DNA of 64,000 nucleotides from Microbacterium sp. (GTDB lineage Bacteria; Actinomycetota; Actinomycetes; Actinomycetales; Microbacteriaceae). The DNA is taken from assembly GCF_026393345.1 (NCBI RefSeq), contig NZ_JAPLAI010000010.1, positions 4,016-68,015 on the forward strand, given 5' to 3'. Below, piece after piece: positions 45,047-54,974 of this stretch (position 1 is its first letter; each line of letters starts with the position of its first letter). The notes under the pieces are model-generated. The model did not search any database, was not told the origin of the DNA, and was given only the letters and a program-made list of their open reading frames with translations. Position numbers and translations under genes: made by a program.

Positions 45047-45949
45047 GTGGCTGTCGCGTCCCTCCCGGCGCCGACGGGCGCGGCCGCTCTCGAGGCACCG
45101 GTCGCTGCGACCGCGCGCCCCGGGGCCGGCCTGGACGGTCTGACCGTCGCGACGATCGAGCGGGGTGATCGACTCGCGGCCATGCGCGCCGGAACGCTCG
45201 GTTCCGTGCACTCGTGGGAGTTGGTCACCGCCGTCGACGGCCCGGGAACACGGCTGACGGTGTTCCTCAGCGGGTGCCCGCTGCAGTGCCTCTACTGCCA
45301 CAACCCCGACACGCTGCGCATGCGCGACGGCACACCGGTGGAGGCCGACGCGGTCCTGGATCGGGTTCGCCGCTACATCCCCATCTTCCGGCAGACGGGG
45401 GGCGGCCTGACCCTGTCGGGAGGCGAGGTGCTGATGCAGCCCGCATTCGCCGCCCGCATCCTCGCCGAGGCGAAGCAGCTCGGGGTGCATACGGCCCTCG
45501 ACACCTCGGGGTACCTCGGGCGGAATGCGACCGAGAGGATGCTCGACAACACCGATCTGGTGCTGCTGGACGTGAAATCCGGTGACCCCGAGACCTACCG
45601 CACCGTGACCGGTCGCCCGCTCGAGCCCACGCTCGCGTTCGGCGAGCGGCTGGCCCGCCACGGCCTGAACGGTCGCGGCCCCGAGGTGTGGGTGCGGTTC
45701 GTGCTCGTACCCGGTCTCACCGACGACCCGGCCAACGTCGACCTCGTGGCAGAGCACGTGGCGCGCTGGAACGCGATCCGCCCGGGAACCGTCACCCGCG
45801 TCGAAGTGCTCCCCTTCCATCAGATGGGGCGCGAGAAGTGGCACGCCCTGCAGCGCCCCTACGCGCTCGAGGACACCCCGGCGCCGGAACCCGCTCTCGT
45901 CAACCGGGTCGTCGCGCAGTTCCGCGCGCACGGGCTCACGAGCTACTGA
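45047..45949 (+). CDS. pflA: Pyruvate formate-lyase activating enzyme (radical SAM)
   Basis: Radical SAM enzyme that installs the glycyl radical on PflB. 300 residues; the cluster motif CPLQCLYC has Cys77, Cys81 and Cys84, followed by HNPDTL; GGLTLSGGEVLMQP, LDTSGYLG and LLDVKSGDPETYR are the family core. The N-terminal ~48 residues before the usual start GSVHSWELVTAVDGPG are extra and unstructured-looking; an internal ATG at 45182 (MRAGTLGSV) would give a standard-length protein, so the GTG start is open to doubt. Ends 4 bp before the convergent dxr stop, with no room for a terminator. Confidence 0.94.
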   Translation: MAVASLPAPTGAAALEAPVAATARPGAGLDGLTVATIERGDRLAAMRAGTLGSVHSWELVTAVDGPGTRLTVFLSGCPLQCLYCHNPDTLRMRDGTPVEADAVLDRVRRYIPIFRQTGGGLTLSGGEVLMQPAFAARILAEAKQLGVHTALDTSGYLGRNATERMLDNTDLVLLDVKSGDPETYRTVTGRPLEPTLAFGERLARHGLNGRGPEVWVRFVLVPGLTDDPANVDLVAEHVARWNAIRPGTVTRVEVLPFHQMGREKWHALQRPYALEDTPAPEPALVNRVVAQFRAHGLTSY

Positions 45950-45953
45950 GGGG

Positions 45954-47039
45954 TCAGGACGACGACGCGATGATCGCATCCGCGGCACGGCGCGCCCACG
46001 CCTCGGCGTCGGCGAGCGACTCCCGGGTGAGCTCGTCCGGCGCGTCGTGCTCGTCCACGACCCGGGCGATCGTGTCGACGATCCCGGTGAACGCCAGCCT
46101 GCCCTCGTGGAACGCGTCCACGGCCTGCTCGTTCGCCGCGTTGAACACGGCGGGATAGGTCCGGCCTGCGACACCGACCTGCTTGGCGAGCCGGACGGCG
46201 GGGAAGGCGTGCTCGTCGAGCGGCTCGAACGTCCAGGATGCCGCGACGGTCCAGTCGAGCGGCCCCCCGACCCCGGCGATCCGGTGCGGCCAGTCCAGGC
46301 CCAGCGAAATCGGCAGTCGCATGTCGGGCGGCGAGGCCTGCGCGATCGTCGAGCCGTCGACGAACTCCACCATGGAGTGCACGATCGACTGCGGGTGCAC
46401 CACCACGTCGATCCGGTCGTAGGGGATGCCGAACAGCAGGTGGGCCTCGATCACCTCGAGGCCCTTGTTGACCAGCGTGGCGGAGTTGGTGGTGACGACC
46501 CGCCCCATGTCCCAGGTCGGGTGCGCGAGCGCCTGCGAGGGCGTGACGTCGGCGAGCTCGGCGCGGGTGCGGCCACGGAAGGGCCCCCCGGATGCGGTGA
46601 CCACCAGTCGCCGCACCTCGGCGTCGGTGCCGGCGCGCAGGGCCTGCGCGATGGCGGAGTGCTCCGAATCCACCGGGACGATCTGTCCCGGAGCGGCGAT
46701 CGCCGTGACGAGGCCGCCGCCCACGATGAGGGATTCCTTGTTGGCGAGCGCGAGGGTCCGCCCGCTCTCCAGCGCGGCGAGGGTCGGTCCGAGCCCCACC
46801 GATCCGGTGATGCCGTTGAGGACGACGTCGGCGTCCACGTCGCGCACCAGCTGCTCCGCCTCGACGGCACCGAGCGCGGTGTGCGTGACCCCGAACTCGG
46901 CCGCCTGCGCCGCCAACCCGGAGCGGTCGCTGCCGGCGGCGAGGCCGACAACGGTGAACCGCTCCGGATTGGCGCGGATGACATCCAGCGCCTGCGTGCC
47001 GATGGAACCGGTGGATCCGAGGATCAGGACGCGACGCAT
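45954..47039 (-). CDS. dxr: 1-deoxy-D-xylulose-5-phosphate reductoisomerase
   Basis: First committed enzyme of the MEP pathway: DXP to MEP with NADPH and a divalent metal. 361 residues; NADPH loop [28 protein letters not shown], metal/substrate residues in [10 protein letters not shown] and the loop [10 protein letters not shown], then [24 protein letters not shown] lies about ten bases before the ATG. Follows the FKBP lipoprotein gene on the same strand by 16 bp. In relatives rseP comes next; here pflA, pflB, the Mur ligase and ycnI lie between, on the other strand. Confidence 0.96.
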   Translation of the reverse strand: MRRVLILGSTGSIGTQALDVIRANPERFTVVGLAAGSDRSGLAAQAAEFGVTHTALGAVEAEQLVRDVDADVVLNGITGSVGLGPTLAALESGRTLALANKESLIVGGGLVTAIAAPGQIVPVDSEHSAIAQALRAGTDAEVRRLVVTASGGPFRGRTRAELADVTPSQALAHPTWDMGRVVTTNSATLVNKGLEVIEAHLLFGIPYDRIDVVVHPQSIVHSMVEFVDGSTIAQASPPDMRLPISLGLDWPHRIAGVGGPLDWTVAASWTFEPLDEHAFPAVRLAKQVGVAGRTYPAVFNAANEQAVDAFHEGRLAFTGIVDTIARVVDEHDAPDELTRESLADAEAWARRAADAIIASSS

Positions 47040-47055
47040 GGGAGGACTCCGGTGC

Positions 47056-47997
47056 TTACTGCCAGGTAGTGGGGTGGGTGTCGAGCACGTCGATCACGAA
47101 GACGAGGGTCTCGCCGCCGAGACCCGAGCTGGCCGACGGGTCCGTGCCGTAGCCGAACTCCGGCGGGATGACCACGAGGATCTGCGAGCCGACCGTGGCC
47201 CCTTCCAGGGCCTGCTGGAAGCCGGGGACGACGCCGGTGGTCTGGAATGCGGAGGGTGACCCGCGGTCCCAGCTGGAGTCGAAGACCGTGCCGTCGGACC
47301 ACTTCACGCCGCTGTACTGGACCGCGACCCAGTCACCGGAGGCGACCGTGGCACCATCGCCCTGCTTCAGCGTGGCGATCTGCACCTCGGTGGGGGCGTC
47401 CGTTCCGGGCAGGGAGATGGTCGGGGCGCCGTCATCGTCGAGCGTCACCTGGGGGAAGCCGTCGACCGCGGGCTGTTCCTCGCCCCACGCCGCGCCGGGA
47501 ACGGTGCCGAGCAGGTCGATGACGTACACCGCCGGGGTGGTGGTCGAGTCGGTCGCGGGAAGCGTCACGGCAACGCGGGTGCCGATCGGGGCGCACCCGA
47601 AGGCGCCACCGAGGACCGTGTTCGCCATGATCGGGGAGACGTTGAACTCCTGCCCCCCGGCGGCCGAACCACTCTGCGCGTCGTATGCGCTGACGGCGTA
47701 CTCGACGAAGTCGCCCTCGGCGACCTTCTCGCCCTCCCCCTTCGTGATCACGGTCGACTCGAGGGCGTCGAACTCGAGCGGCGCAGTGAAGGTGACGGTG
47801 GGCATCTGTCCGAGCTCGCCGCTGACCTCGACGGCGTCGGAAGCGGTACCAGAGTCGGCGACGGCGTCGCACAGGCTCGTGGCGGTCGTGGCGGTGTCGT
47901 CGGGCGTGGCCCCACCGGAACAGCCGGCGAGCAGCAAGGCGGCCGCAGCGGCGATGGACAGGGCGGCGATCGGGCGAACGCGCACGGATGACCTCAT
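47056..47997 (-). CDS. FKBP-type peptidyl-prolyl isomerase lipoprotein
   Basis: A 313-residue exported protein with lipobox LAGC (Cys26). Two FKBP-like halves are visible: a degenerate first ([16 protein letters not shown], residues ~90-180) and a standard C-terminal one ([51 protein letters not shown]). It should assist folding of secreted proteins on the outer membrane face. ATG 47997 chosen as the start of the signal peptide; upstream in-frame residues are not signal-like. Likely in one transcript with dxr. Confidence 0.9.
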   Translation of the reverse strand: MRSSVRVRPIAALSIAAAAALLLAGCSGGATPDDTATTATSLCDAVADSGTASDAVEVSGELGQMPTVTFTAPLEFDALESTVITKGEGEKVAEGDFVEYAVSAYDAQSGSAAGGQEFNVSPIMANTVLGGAFGCAPIGTRVAVTLPATDSTTTPAVYVIDLLGTVPGAAWGEEQPAVDGFPQVTLDDDGAPTISLPGTDAPTEVQIATLKQGDGATVASGDWVAVQYSGVKWSDGTVFDSSWDRGSPSAFQTTGVVPGFQQALEGATVGSQILVVIPPEFGYGTDPSASSGLGGETLVFVIDVLDTHPTTWQ

Positions 47998-48098
47998 TCG
48001 ATCGGGGCAGGGAAGAACACCATCATCCCGCATTCGCTTCTGTCCCCGCTGGGAGCCTCATGCGCGGGCGGGCATGTGAACCGGAGTATCTTCGTGGG

Positions 48099-48887
48099 GT
48101 GACTTCCGCGGAGAGCCCCGATGCCATCGAGCCCACCGCCCGCGCTGCCGAGGCGAAGCCCGTCACGGATGTCGGGTTCGCCTACATCCTGGGCCGCGTC
48201 GTCATCGCCCCGCTCGCCCGCGCGATCTATCTGCCGCACATCGAGGGCAAGAAGAACGTCCCGCGCACCGGCCCGGTGATCTTCGCCAGCAACCACCTAT
48301 CGTTCATCGACTCGTTCGCCATCCCGCTCGCCGCGCCCCGCGCGGTGCAGTTCCTGGCCAAGTCGAGCTATTTCGAGGGCACGGGGGTGTCCGGGTGGAT
48401 GGCGCGGGAGTTCTTCAGCGCCCTGGGCGCGAACCCGGTCGAGCGCGGCGCCGGTCAGGCGGCGCTCGACGCGCTGGACCAGCAGCGACGGATGCTGGAG
48501 GCCGGCAAGGCGATCGCCCTCTACCCGGAGGGCACCCGGTCGCTCGACGGCAGGCTCTACAAGGGCCGCACCGGCGTCGCCTTCCTGGCCCTGCAGACCG
48601 GCGCCCCGGTCGTGCCCGTCGGCCTCCTCGGGACGAACGAGGCGATGCCGGTGGGAGCGAAGTTCCCCCGGGTGCGCCCGCGCGTGACCATCAAGTTCGG
48701 CGAGCCGCTGGATCTCACCCCCCACGGCCCCGCGACATCGGGCAAGGCACGCCGACTCGCGACCGACGACATCATGGCCGCCATCCACGCGCTGTCGGGG
48801 CAGGAACTCGCCGGCGTCTACAACGAGGTGCCCGCACAGGGTCCGATCGAGCGCATCAAGCAGGTCCTCCCGCACGAGCGCCGCTGA
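48099..48887 (+). CDS. 1-acyl-sn-glycerol-3-phosphate acyltransferase (PlsC family)
   Basis: A 262-residue membrane-associated acyltransferase of phospholipid synthesis. Motif I is ASNHLSFIDSF (NHxxxxD), motif II FSALGANPVERGAG, motif III ALYPEGTRSLDGRLYKG, and motif IV GAPVVPVGLLG. It makes phosphatidic acid from lysophosphatidic acid, or acylates a glycolipid. GTG 48099 is set by TATCTT (48087-48092) six bases before it. Divergent from the FKBP lipoprotein gene. Confidence 0.92.
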   Translation: MTSAESPDAIEPTARAAEAKPVTDVGFAYILGRVVIAPLARAIYLPHIEGKKNVPRTGPVIFASNHLSFIDSFAIPLAAPRAVQFLAKSSYFEGTGVSGWMAREFFSALGANPVERGAGQAALDALDQQRRMLEAGKAIALYPEGTRSLDGRLYKGRTGVAFLALQTGAPVVPVGLLGTNEAMPVGAKFPRVRPRVTIKFGEPLDLTPHGPATSGKARRLATDDIMAAIHALSGQELAGVYNEVPAQGPIERIKQVLPHERR

Positions 48888-48896
48888 GCGAGCGGA

Positions 48897-49370
48897 TCAG
48901 GCTGCGGCGGTGACCGTCGCCTCGTGGCGCACCGGGAAGTTCACCGAGTTCGCAATGAAGCACCACGCGTTCGCCTGCGCGTGCGCGGCTTCCGCTGCCG
49001 CCACCATCCCGGCCTCGGCGACGACGACCTGCGGATGCAGCACCGCCTCCACGAACGCGCCCCCGCCGCTGCCGTCCTCGCGCAGGAGGCCCGTGGCGGT
49101 GTCCCGGTAGGACACGACGACGACGCCCGCAGTGACGCAGGCGTGCAGGTACGACAGCAGGTGACACTCGGACAGCGCGGCCAGCAGCATGTCCTCCGGG
49201 TTCCACCGGGACGGGTCACCGCGAAAGGGCTTGTCCGCGGACGCCAGCAGGTCGGGCTTTCCCGGGATCTCGACCGTGACCGCCCGGTCGTAGTCGCGGT
49301 ATCCGGGGGTGCCGGCGCCGCGATTACCGGTCCACGTAGTCGTCAGCTCGTAGCGATGCTCGCCCCTCAT
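48897..49370 (-). CDS. OsmC family peroxiredoxin-like protein
   Basis: A 157-residue OsmC/Ohr-fold protein: RAVTVEIPGKPDLLASADKPF, NPEDMLLAALSECHLLSYLHACV (first Cys), and a C-terminal region with HAQANAWCFIANSVNF holding the second Cys. The two Cys fit the thiol-based peroxidase pair that reduces organic hydroperoxides. A CAGACT sequence six bases before the ATG suggests a leaderless mRNA. Tail-to-tail with the PlsC gene with only 9 bp between. Confidence 0.9.
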   Translation of the reverse strand: MRGEHRYELTTTWTGNRGAGTPGYRDYDRAVTVEIPGKPDLLASADKPFRGDPSRWNPEDMLLAALSECHLLSYLHACVTAGVVVVSYRDTATGLLREDGSGGGAFVEAVLHPQVVVAEAGMVAAAEAAHAQANAWCFIANSVNFPVRHEATVTAAA

Positions 49371-49409
49371 GCCGCCAGTCTGACACGGTGCCGCCGGTAG
49401 GCTGGGCGG

Positions 49410-50399
49410 ATGCCGCAGACGTTCGCCGTGACCGCCGCCGCCGAGCTCGCGGTCGTGGAGCGCAATGGATTCGTGGAGTCCCGGCACGCCGGGTCGGCCC
49501 TCGTCCTGGCCCCGGACGGCGCCGTCGTCCGCACGCTCGGCGATCCGAGCGCGCTCATCCTCCCCCGCTCCACCCTGAAGCCGCTGCAGGCGCTCGCCTG
49601 CCTGACCGCCGGCGCCGAACTCGCGGGTGAGCAGCTGGGCCTGGCCACCGCAAGCCACACCGGCACCGACCGGCACGTCGAGGTCGTCCGCAGCATCCTC
49701 ACCGCAGCCGAGGTCACCGAGGACGACCTCGGCTGCCCCGCCGCCTGGCCGATCGACCGCGGGACGCGCGATGAGCTGGTGCGCGACCGCGCCGAGCCGG
49801 CCCGCATCCGGATGGAGTGCTCGGGTAAGCACGCGGCGATGCTGCTGGCCTGCCGGGTGAACGGCTGGGACACCGCGACCTACCTCGACCCAGCCCACCC
49901 GCTGCAGCAGCACATCGTGCAGGTCGTGGAACGGCTCACCGGTGAGAAGCCGGCCGCCACGGCGGTCGACGGATGCGGCGCCCCGGTGCATGCGGTCACC
50001 CTCGCCGGTCTCGCGCGGGCCCTCCACCGGATGGGAACGGCCTCGGAGCGGTCGCCGTTCGCGCTGCACCGGCTGGGCGCGACCCTTCTCGCCGCGGTGC
50101 GCGGGGAGCCGTGGACCGTCGCCGGCCCGGGCCGCCCCGACACGATCGTCACCGAGCGCACCGGCGCCTTCGCGAAGACCGGCGCCGAGGGCGTGATGGT
50201 CATGGTCGCCCCGGACGGAACGACCGCGGCCCTGAAGGTGCTCGACGGCAGCACGCGCGCGGTGTCCGTCATCGCCCTGCGCCTGCTGGAGCAGGCGGGT
50301 GCCCTCCCCCCGGCCGACGTGGAGCGCACCCTCGGCGACCTGCACCTGACGGTGCTCGGCGGCGGCGCCCCCGTGGGCAGCATCCGCGCCACGATCTGA
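49410..50399 (+). CDS. Asparaginase (Rhizobium AsnA-type, PF06089)
   Basis: A 329-residue protein of the thermolabile rhizobial-type L-asparaginase family, unrelated to AnsA/AnsB. Family features: FVESRHAGSALVL, LPRSTLKPLQALACL, ATASHTGTDRHVEV, MECSGKHAAML near residue 138 and VDGCGAPVHAVTLAGLARAL near residue 190. It would hydrolyse Asn to Asp and ammonia in the cytosol. TAGGCT (49398-49403) lies six bases ahead of the ATG. It is transcribed alone, divergent from osmC. Confidence 0.9.
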   Translation: MPQTFAVTAAAELAVVERNGFVESRHAGSALVLAPDGAVVRTLGDPSALILPRSTLKPLQALACLTAGAELAGEQLGLATASHTGTDRHVEVVRSILTAAEVTEDDLGCPAAWPIDRGTRDELVRDRAEPARIRMECSGKHAAMLLACRVNGWDTATYLDPAHPLQQHIVQVVERLTGEKPAATAVDGCGAPVHAVTLAGLARALHRMGTASERSPFALHRLGATLLAAVRGEPWTVAGPGRPDTIVTERTGAFAKTGAEGVMVMVAPDGTTAALKVLDGSTRAVSVIALRLLEQAGALPPADVERTLGDLHLTVLGGGAPVGSIRATI

Positions 50400-50411
50400 G
50401 CCGCTCGGGCG

Positions 50412-52109
50412 TCAGCCGCGGAGGATCCGCTCACGCACCTCGCGACGCTGCACCTTGCCGATGAGCGAACGAGGCAGGTCGTCGACGATGACCACGCGAC
50501 GCGGCACCTTGTAGGCCGCGAGCCGTGACCGGCAGTAGTCGCGCAGCGCGTCCGCATCCACGCCCGCGCCCTCGCGCAGGACGACCGCGGCCGCGACCGT
50601 CTCGCTGCCGTCCGGCCGGGGCAATGCCACGACGGCGGCGGCGGCGACATCCGGATGCGTTTCCAGCACGCCCTCCACCTCGCTCGGCGAGACGTTGTAC
50701 CCGCCGGTGATGATGAGCTCCTTCAGCCGGTCCACGATCGTCACGAAGCCGTCCGGCGACACCGTCGCGATGTCGCCGGAGCGGAGCCAGCCGCCCTCGA
50801 GGAGCGCGGCCGAGGTCTCTGCGGAACGGTTCCAGTAGCCCCGGAACACCTGCGGGCCACGGATGAGGAGCTCGCCCTCTTCGCCGGGAGCCCGGTCGAC
50901 CGTCGGATTCTCCGGGTCGACGATGCGGATCTCCGTGCTGGGGAAGGGGACGCCGACGGTGCCGGGCCGGCGGGTGGGGCCCATGGGGTTGCCAAGCGCC
51001 ACCGGAGACGTCTCGGTCATGCCGTAACCCTCGACGAGGAGCCCACCGGTCGCCTCCTCCCAGCGCGTGACGGTCGCCACCGGCAGGCTCATCGCCCCGG
51101 AGATGGCGAACCGGACGGTCGAGAGGTCGATGGTGCCGCGGGAGGCGGCGCGGGCAAGGGCCTCGTAGATCGGCGGCACCGCGGGCAGGAAGGTGGGCGG
51201 GCTGGTACGGGCGGCGGCGGTCACGAGGTCGAGCTCGAAGGTGGGGAACAGCACGAGCCGCGCGCCGATACTCATCGCGAACGTGAGGCAGAGCGTCATG
51301 CCGTAGGCGTGGAAGAGCGGTAGCACACCGTAGAACGTCTCCTTCCCGTCGGCGAGACCGGGCACCCAGGCACGGCCCTGCATCGCGTTCGCCCGAAGGT
51401 TCGCGTGGGTGAGGATGGCGCCCTTCGGGTCGCCGGTGGTGCCGCTCGTGTACTGCAGCAGCGCGATGTCATCGAGCGAGGGACGCGGGGACCGGCGGGA
51501 GATGCGGCGATGATCGAGGAGGCTCTTCCACGTGTGCAGGCCGCGCGCCGTCGGGGTGGCGGTGAGCTTTGCCCGCGACTCGCGCGCCTTGGCCACCGGC
51601 AGCCGCAGCGCCACTCGGGTGCCGAACGGCATCGCTTCGGTCATGTCGACGCTGACGATGGCCGCAGGCAGCAGGTCCGAGGGGAAGTCGGCGACGGTGT
51701 CGGCGATCTTGTCCCAGACCACGGCGAAGCGGGCACCGTGGTCCTCGAACTGGTGGCGCAGCTCCCGGGCGGTGTAGAGCGGGTTGTGCTCGACGACGAT
51801 CGCACCGAGACGGAGGATGGCGTAGAACGCGACCACGTGCTGCGGGCAGTTGGGCAGCACGAGCGCGACCCGGTCGCCGTGGCGGACGCCGAGCCGTCGC
51901 AGCCCCTCGGCCGCGCGGGCGATCTGCTCCCCCAGCTCACGGTAGGTCGTCGTCGCGCCGAAGAACTCGAGCGCGGTGAGCCTGCCGTACCGCGCGACGC
52001 TCGCCTCCAGCATGTCGGTGAGGGTCTGCGACGGTTCCTCGATCTCATGAGCGACGCCCGGCGCGTAGGACGAGAGCCACGGACGGGACGCATACGGGTG
52101 ATCCGACAT
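50412..52109 (-). CDS. Long-chain fatty acid--CoA ligase (FadD-like, AMP-forming)
   Basis: A 565-residue adenylate-forming enzyme. AMP motif LLQYTSGTTGDPKGAILTH near residue 220, GVLPLFHAYGM, VEGYGMTETSPVALGNP near residue 345, the hinge RLKELIITGGYNVSP and the catalytic Lys in RSLIGKVQRREVRERI close to the end. N-terminal ETAL-like region YGRLTALEFFGATTTYRELG. It activates medium or long fatty acids for beta-oxidation or lipid synthesis. ATG 52109 with CAGGAT-GGAAGC upstream, another possible leaderless start. No beta-oxidation genes are adjacent. Confidence 0.92.
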   Translation of the reverse strand: MSDHPYASRPWLSSYAPGVAHEIEEPSQTLTDMLEASVARYGRLTALEFFGATTTYRELGEQIARAAEGLRRLGVRHGDRVALVLPNCPQHVVAFYAILRLGAIVVEHNPLYTARELRHQFEDHGARFAVVWDKIADTVADFPSDLLPAAIVSVDMTEAMPFGTRVALRLPVAKARESRAKLTATPTARGLHTWKSLLDHRRISRRSPRPSLDDIALLQYTSGTTGDPKGAILTHANLRANAMQGRAWVPGLADGKETFYGVLPLFHAYGMTLCLTFAMSIGARLVLFPTFELDLVTAAARTSPPTFLPAVPPIYEALARAASRGTIDLSTVRFAISGAMSLPVATVTRWEEATGGLLVEGYGMTETSPVALGNPMGPTRRPGTVGVPFPSTEIRIVDPENPTVDRAPGEEGELLIRGPQVFRGYWNRSAETSAALLEGGWLRSGDIATVSPDGFVTIVDRLKELIITGGYNVSPSEVEGVLETHPDVAAAAVVALPRPDGSETVAAAVVLREGAGVDADALRDYCRSRLAAYKVPRRVVIVDDLPRSLIGKVQRREVRERILRG

Positions 52110-52171
52110 GCTTCCATCCTGCCCGTTCCGCCTGCGCACGGGATGAGCGCGGGATCTCTGGTATCGCCGCC

Positions 52172-54880
52172 TCACCCGCGCCGCCGCTCGCCGCGCACCT
52201 CGGCGCCGGGCAGCAGCACCCGGCGCACCTGCCCGACCCCGTCGAGCAGCCAGGCCCGGCCGCGCCCGGGCTCACAGTACGGCGGCAGCGTCCGGTCACC
52301 GGTGAGGAGCCGGTAGTCCGGCCCGCAGCCCGCGTCTATGACGAGTTCACCGCGCAGGCGGACGGTGGCGAGCACCTGCCAGGCCCGCTGCCACTGGTCC
52401 GCATCCCCCAGGATCACCCGCGTCTCGCCCGGTGCTGCGTCGGATTCGTGCGGGGCCGCGACCGATACGCCCTGCGCCGCGAGGGCCGCTCGCACGGCCG
52501 CCGCGCGGGACGCCCCGGCGAGCACGAGTGCGCTCACGCCCGGCACCGGGCGCCACCCGGCGACCGGCAGCGCCGTCGGGCTCGGGACGGGCGGCGCGTC
52601 GAGGAACTGCACCGTGACCCCGTCGATGCTGCCGCGCCCACGGGGAGCATGCGGATCGTGCGCCGCGGCGTCGCCACCGGCGGCGACATGGTCGAGCCGG
52701 GTCGGCAGCCGCAACAGGGCGCGCCGCCCGCACAGGTCCACGATGCGCGCCGCCGCCCCCGCGACCCGCCCGACGCTGACTACGGGGCGGAGGCCGCCGG
52801 CACGTACCAGGTGGGTGAGCCGCTCGACGAGGGCGGCGGCGTAGTCCGGCGGGTACCGCGTCAGCAGCACATCCAGGTCGTCGCACACCAGCAGCGCGCC
52901 GTCGGCGGGGGGACGCTGCTCGGCGGCCGCCAGCAGATCCCATGCGGGCTCCGGTTCGCTCGGCAGGAGCATCGCCCCGGGGTCCTGCGCGGCGAGTGCC
53001 CGCAGCAGGCCGGACCGTCCCGATCCGGGACCCCCGATGACCGCGAGACCGCCGTCACGCGCGGGGAGGAGCACCGGCGACTGCCGCTGCGCGGCGGGCT
53101 CGTCGGCGAGCCCCAGGACGAGCTCCTCTGCCTGCCCGGCGAGCGCCGCCACCGGCAGGTGGTCGGGTAGCGGCGGCAGCCACGGCGAGCGTGCCGGGTG
53201 GCCCACGGCGTCCGCGCGGATCGCGGCGATGTCGGCGTCCGACGTCAGCGCCACCCGCACCCGCGTCGCGCGCATCGCATCCGCCGTGCGGATGTGGGCG
53301 ACGCCGCGTTCCGGCTCGGTCGCCGCCTCGTCCCCACCGAGCAGGAAGCGACTGTCGGCCGCGTCCGTGACCCGCAGGCTGAGCCGCAGCGGACAGTTCG
53401 TGAGCAGCGCCTCCCGCACGACGCCGGTCGCCCGCTGCGTGCCGAGGATCAGGTGCATCCCCAGCGCCCGCCCTCGCGCGGCGACATCCGTGAACACGGC
53501 GGCCAGCTCGGGGGCATGCTGCAGCAGGGCCGCGAACTCGTCGACGACGATGACGAGCCGGGGCAGCCCAGCCGCCGGATCGGAGACGTCCCGTGCGCCG
53601 CGGGCGGCGAGCGTCGCCTCGCGGTACCTGATCTCGGCGCGCAACGACTCGATCGCCCGCCGCGCTCCCCGGTCGTCCAGGTCGGTGACGACGCCGGTGA
53701 CGTGCGGCAGTCCCGCCAGCCGGTCGAACGCCGTCCCCCCTTTGAAGTCGGCGAGGAGGAACGTGACCTCGTCGGTGCTGCGGCCGGCGGCCATCGCCGT
53801 CACCCAGGTGGTGAGCAGTTCGCTCTTGCCCGCACCGGTGATGCCGGCGACCACCGCGTGCGGTCCGTCGGAGACGAGATCGAGCAGGAACGGGCCGCCG
53901 GTCGTCGCGCCCAGGGTCACCGCCAGCCCCTGTCGCGGCGGTCGTGGCAGGTCGGCGAACGCAACGCGCTCGGGCAGCAGCCTGCCCACGGAGGCGGCCG
54001 CCGCGCGATCGGAGAGCAGGAGGGCCATCGCCCGCGCCTGCGAGACCGACACCGCCTCGACCCGCACGGCGCTGATGCGGCCGTCGTGGTCGAGCAGCGC
54101 CTCGTCGAGGCCCGCGACCGTGAGCACCGCGGCGCATTCGGGCGGCGGCAGCACCCCGGGCGGGACGACCACGACGGCGAGCGCGTCGGGCTCGATCGGT
54201 GCAGCGGTCACGAGCCGCCGGGGCGCGGGCGCCCGGTGCGGCACGTCGGCCGCCCAGCTCCCGGGCGGCGGGGTGAGCGTGAGCGTTCCGACGGGATGCT
54301 GGCACAGCGCCTGCAGCACGAGGCCACGCGCGACGCCGTCTGCCAACGGCGAGGGTCCGACGACGGCGATGCCGGCGGATGCGGGGACCACGATCGGCGC
54401 ATCCGGCAGCGTCGCCGCGAGGTCTCGGAGGGCCGCGGCGTCCGGGTCGTCGCCGCTGATCCTGACCGCGCTGGTCGCGGCGCCGCGTCCCACCACGAGC
54501 GCCCCTGCCCGGCCGGGGACCGGCCGCCAGATCTCACCGGGCGCCAGGGCGAAGCCGGCGAGATCGGGGTGGCGGGCGCGGAGCTCTTCCCGCTCCACGT
54601 CGTGTGCGCGGCGTACGTCGTCCCGCACGGCGACCTGCGCCCGCGACCGCTCCGCCGCACCCCGGCGGTGTGCGCGGTGCGCTGCGCGCCGCGTGTCGAG
54701 CAGGGACGCCCCGGCCATGACCGGTCCGAGCGCGGCGAACCACAGCGCGAACGCGGAGCCGGTCAGCATCCACATCATCACGGCGCCGACGGCCGGCACG
54801 AGGAGCGCGAGGATCGGGAGCCCGTTCCGGATCGGAGACGGGGCGGACGGCGGAAGCGAGAACGTCGGTGCGGGGCCCAT
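52172..54880 (-). CDS. EssC/EccC-like FtsK/SpoIIIE ATPase, orphan
   Basis: A 902-residue membrane ATPase in the style of type VII secretion motors. Two adjacent N-terminal helices (GLPILALLVPAVGAVMMWML; ALWFAALGPVMAGASLL, residues ~20-60), then a basic region, an FtsK/SpoIIIE ATPase domain with Walker A GITGAGKS near residue 348 and Walker B VIVVDEF near residue 446, and a second, degenerate ATPase domain whose P-loop reads GGPGSGRSG near residue 618 (Arg in place of Lys). No FHA, WXG100, EccB/D or YukD genes are in the window, so it is either an orphan motor or a remnant of a T7SS-like system split over the chromosome. A PP2C phosphatase gene precedes it on the same strand. Confidence 0.87.
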   Translation of the reverse strand: MGPAPTFSLPPSAPSPIRNGLPILALLVPAVGAVMMWMLTGSAFALWFAALGPVMAGASLLDTRRAAHRAHRRGAAERSRAQVAVRDDVRRAHDVEREELRARHPDLAGFALAPGEIWRPVPGRAGALVVGRGAATSAVRISGDDPDAAALRDLAATLPDAPIVVPASAGIAVVGPSPLADGVARGLVLQALCQHPVGTLTLTPPPGSWAADVPHRAPAPRRLVTAAPIEPDALAVVVVPPGVLPPPECAAVLTVAGLDEALLDHDGRISAVRVEAVSVSQARAMALLLSDRAAAASVGRLLPERVAFADLPRPPRQGLAVTLGATTGGPFLLDLVSDGPHAVVAGITGAGKSELLTTWVTAMAAGRSTDEVTFLLADFKGGTAFDRLAGLPHVTGVVTDLDDRGARRAIESLRAEIRYREATLAARGARDVSDPAAGLPRLVIVVDEFAALLQHAPELAAVFTDVAARGRALGMHLILGTQRATGVVREALLTNCPLRLSLRVTDAADSRFLLGGDEAATEPERGVAHIRTADAMRATRVRVALTSDADIAAIRADAVGHPARSPWLPPLPDHLPVAALAGQAEELVLGLADEPAAQRQSPVLLPARDGGLAVIGGPGSGRSGLLRALAAQDPGAMLLPSEPEPAWDLLAAAEQRPPADGALLVCDDLDVLLTRYPPDYAAALVERLTHLVRAGGLRPVVSVGRVAGAAARIVDLCGRRALLRLPTRLDHVAAGGDAAAHDPHAPRGRGSIDGVTVQFLDAPPVPSPTALPVAGWRPVPGVSALVLAGASRAAAVRAALAAQGVSVAAPHESDAAPGETRVILGDADQWQRAWQVLATVRLRGELVIDAGCGPDYRLLTGDRTLPPYCEPGRGRAWLLDGVGQVRRVLLPGAEVRGERRRG

Positions 54881-54974
54881 GCGTCCCAGCCCAGCCCGTC
54901 ATCGCGGGCGGCGGCGGCCTCCCGCACAACGCGTGGACGACCGCGCGCGGATCAGCGCCTGGGGAGGAACGGTG

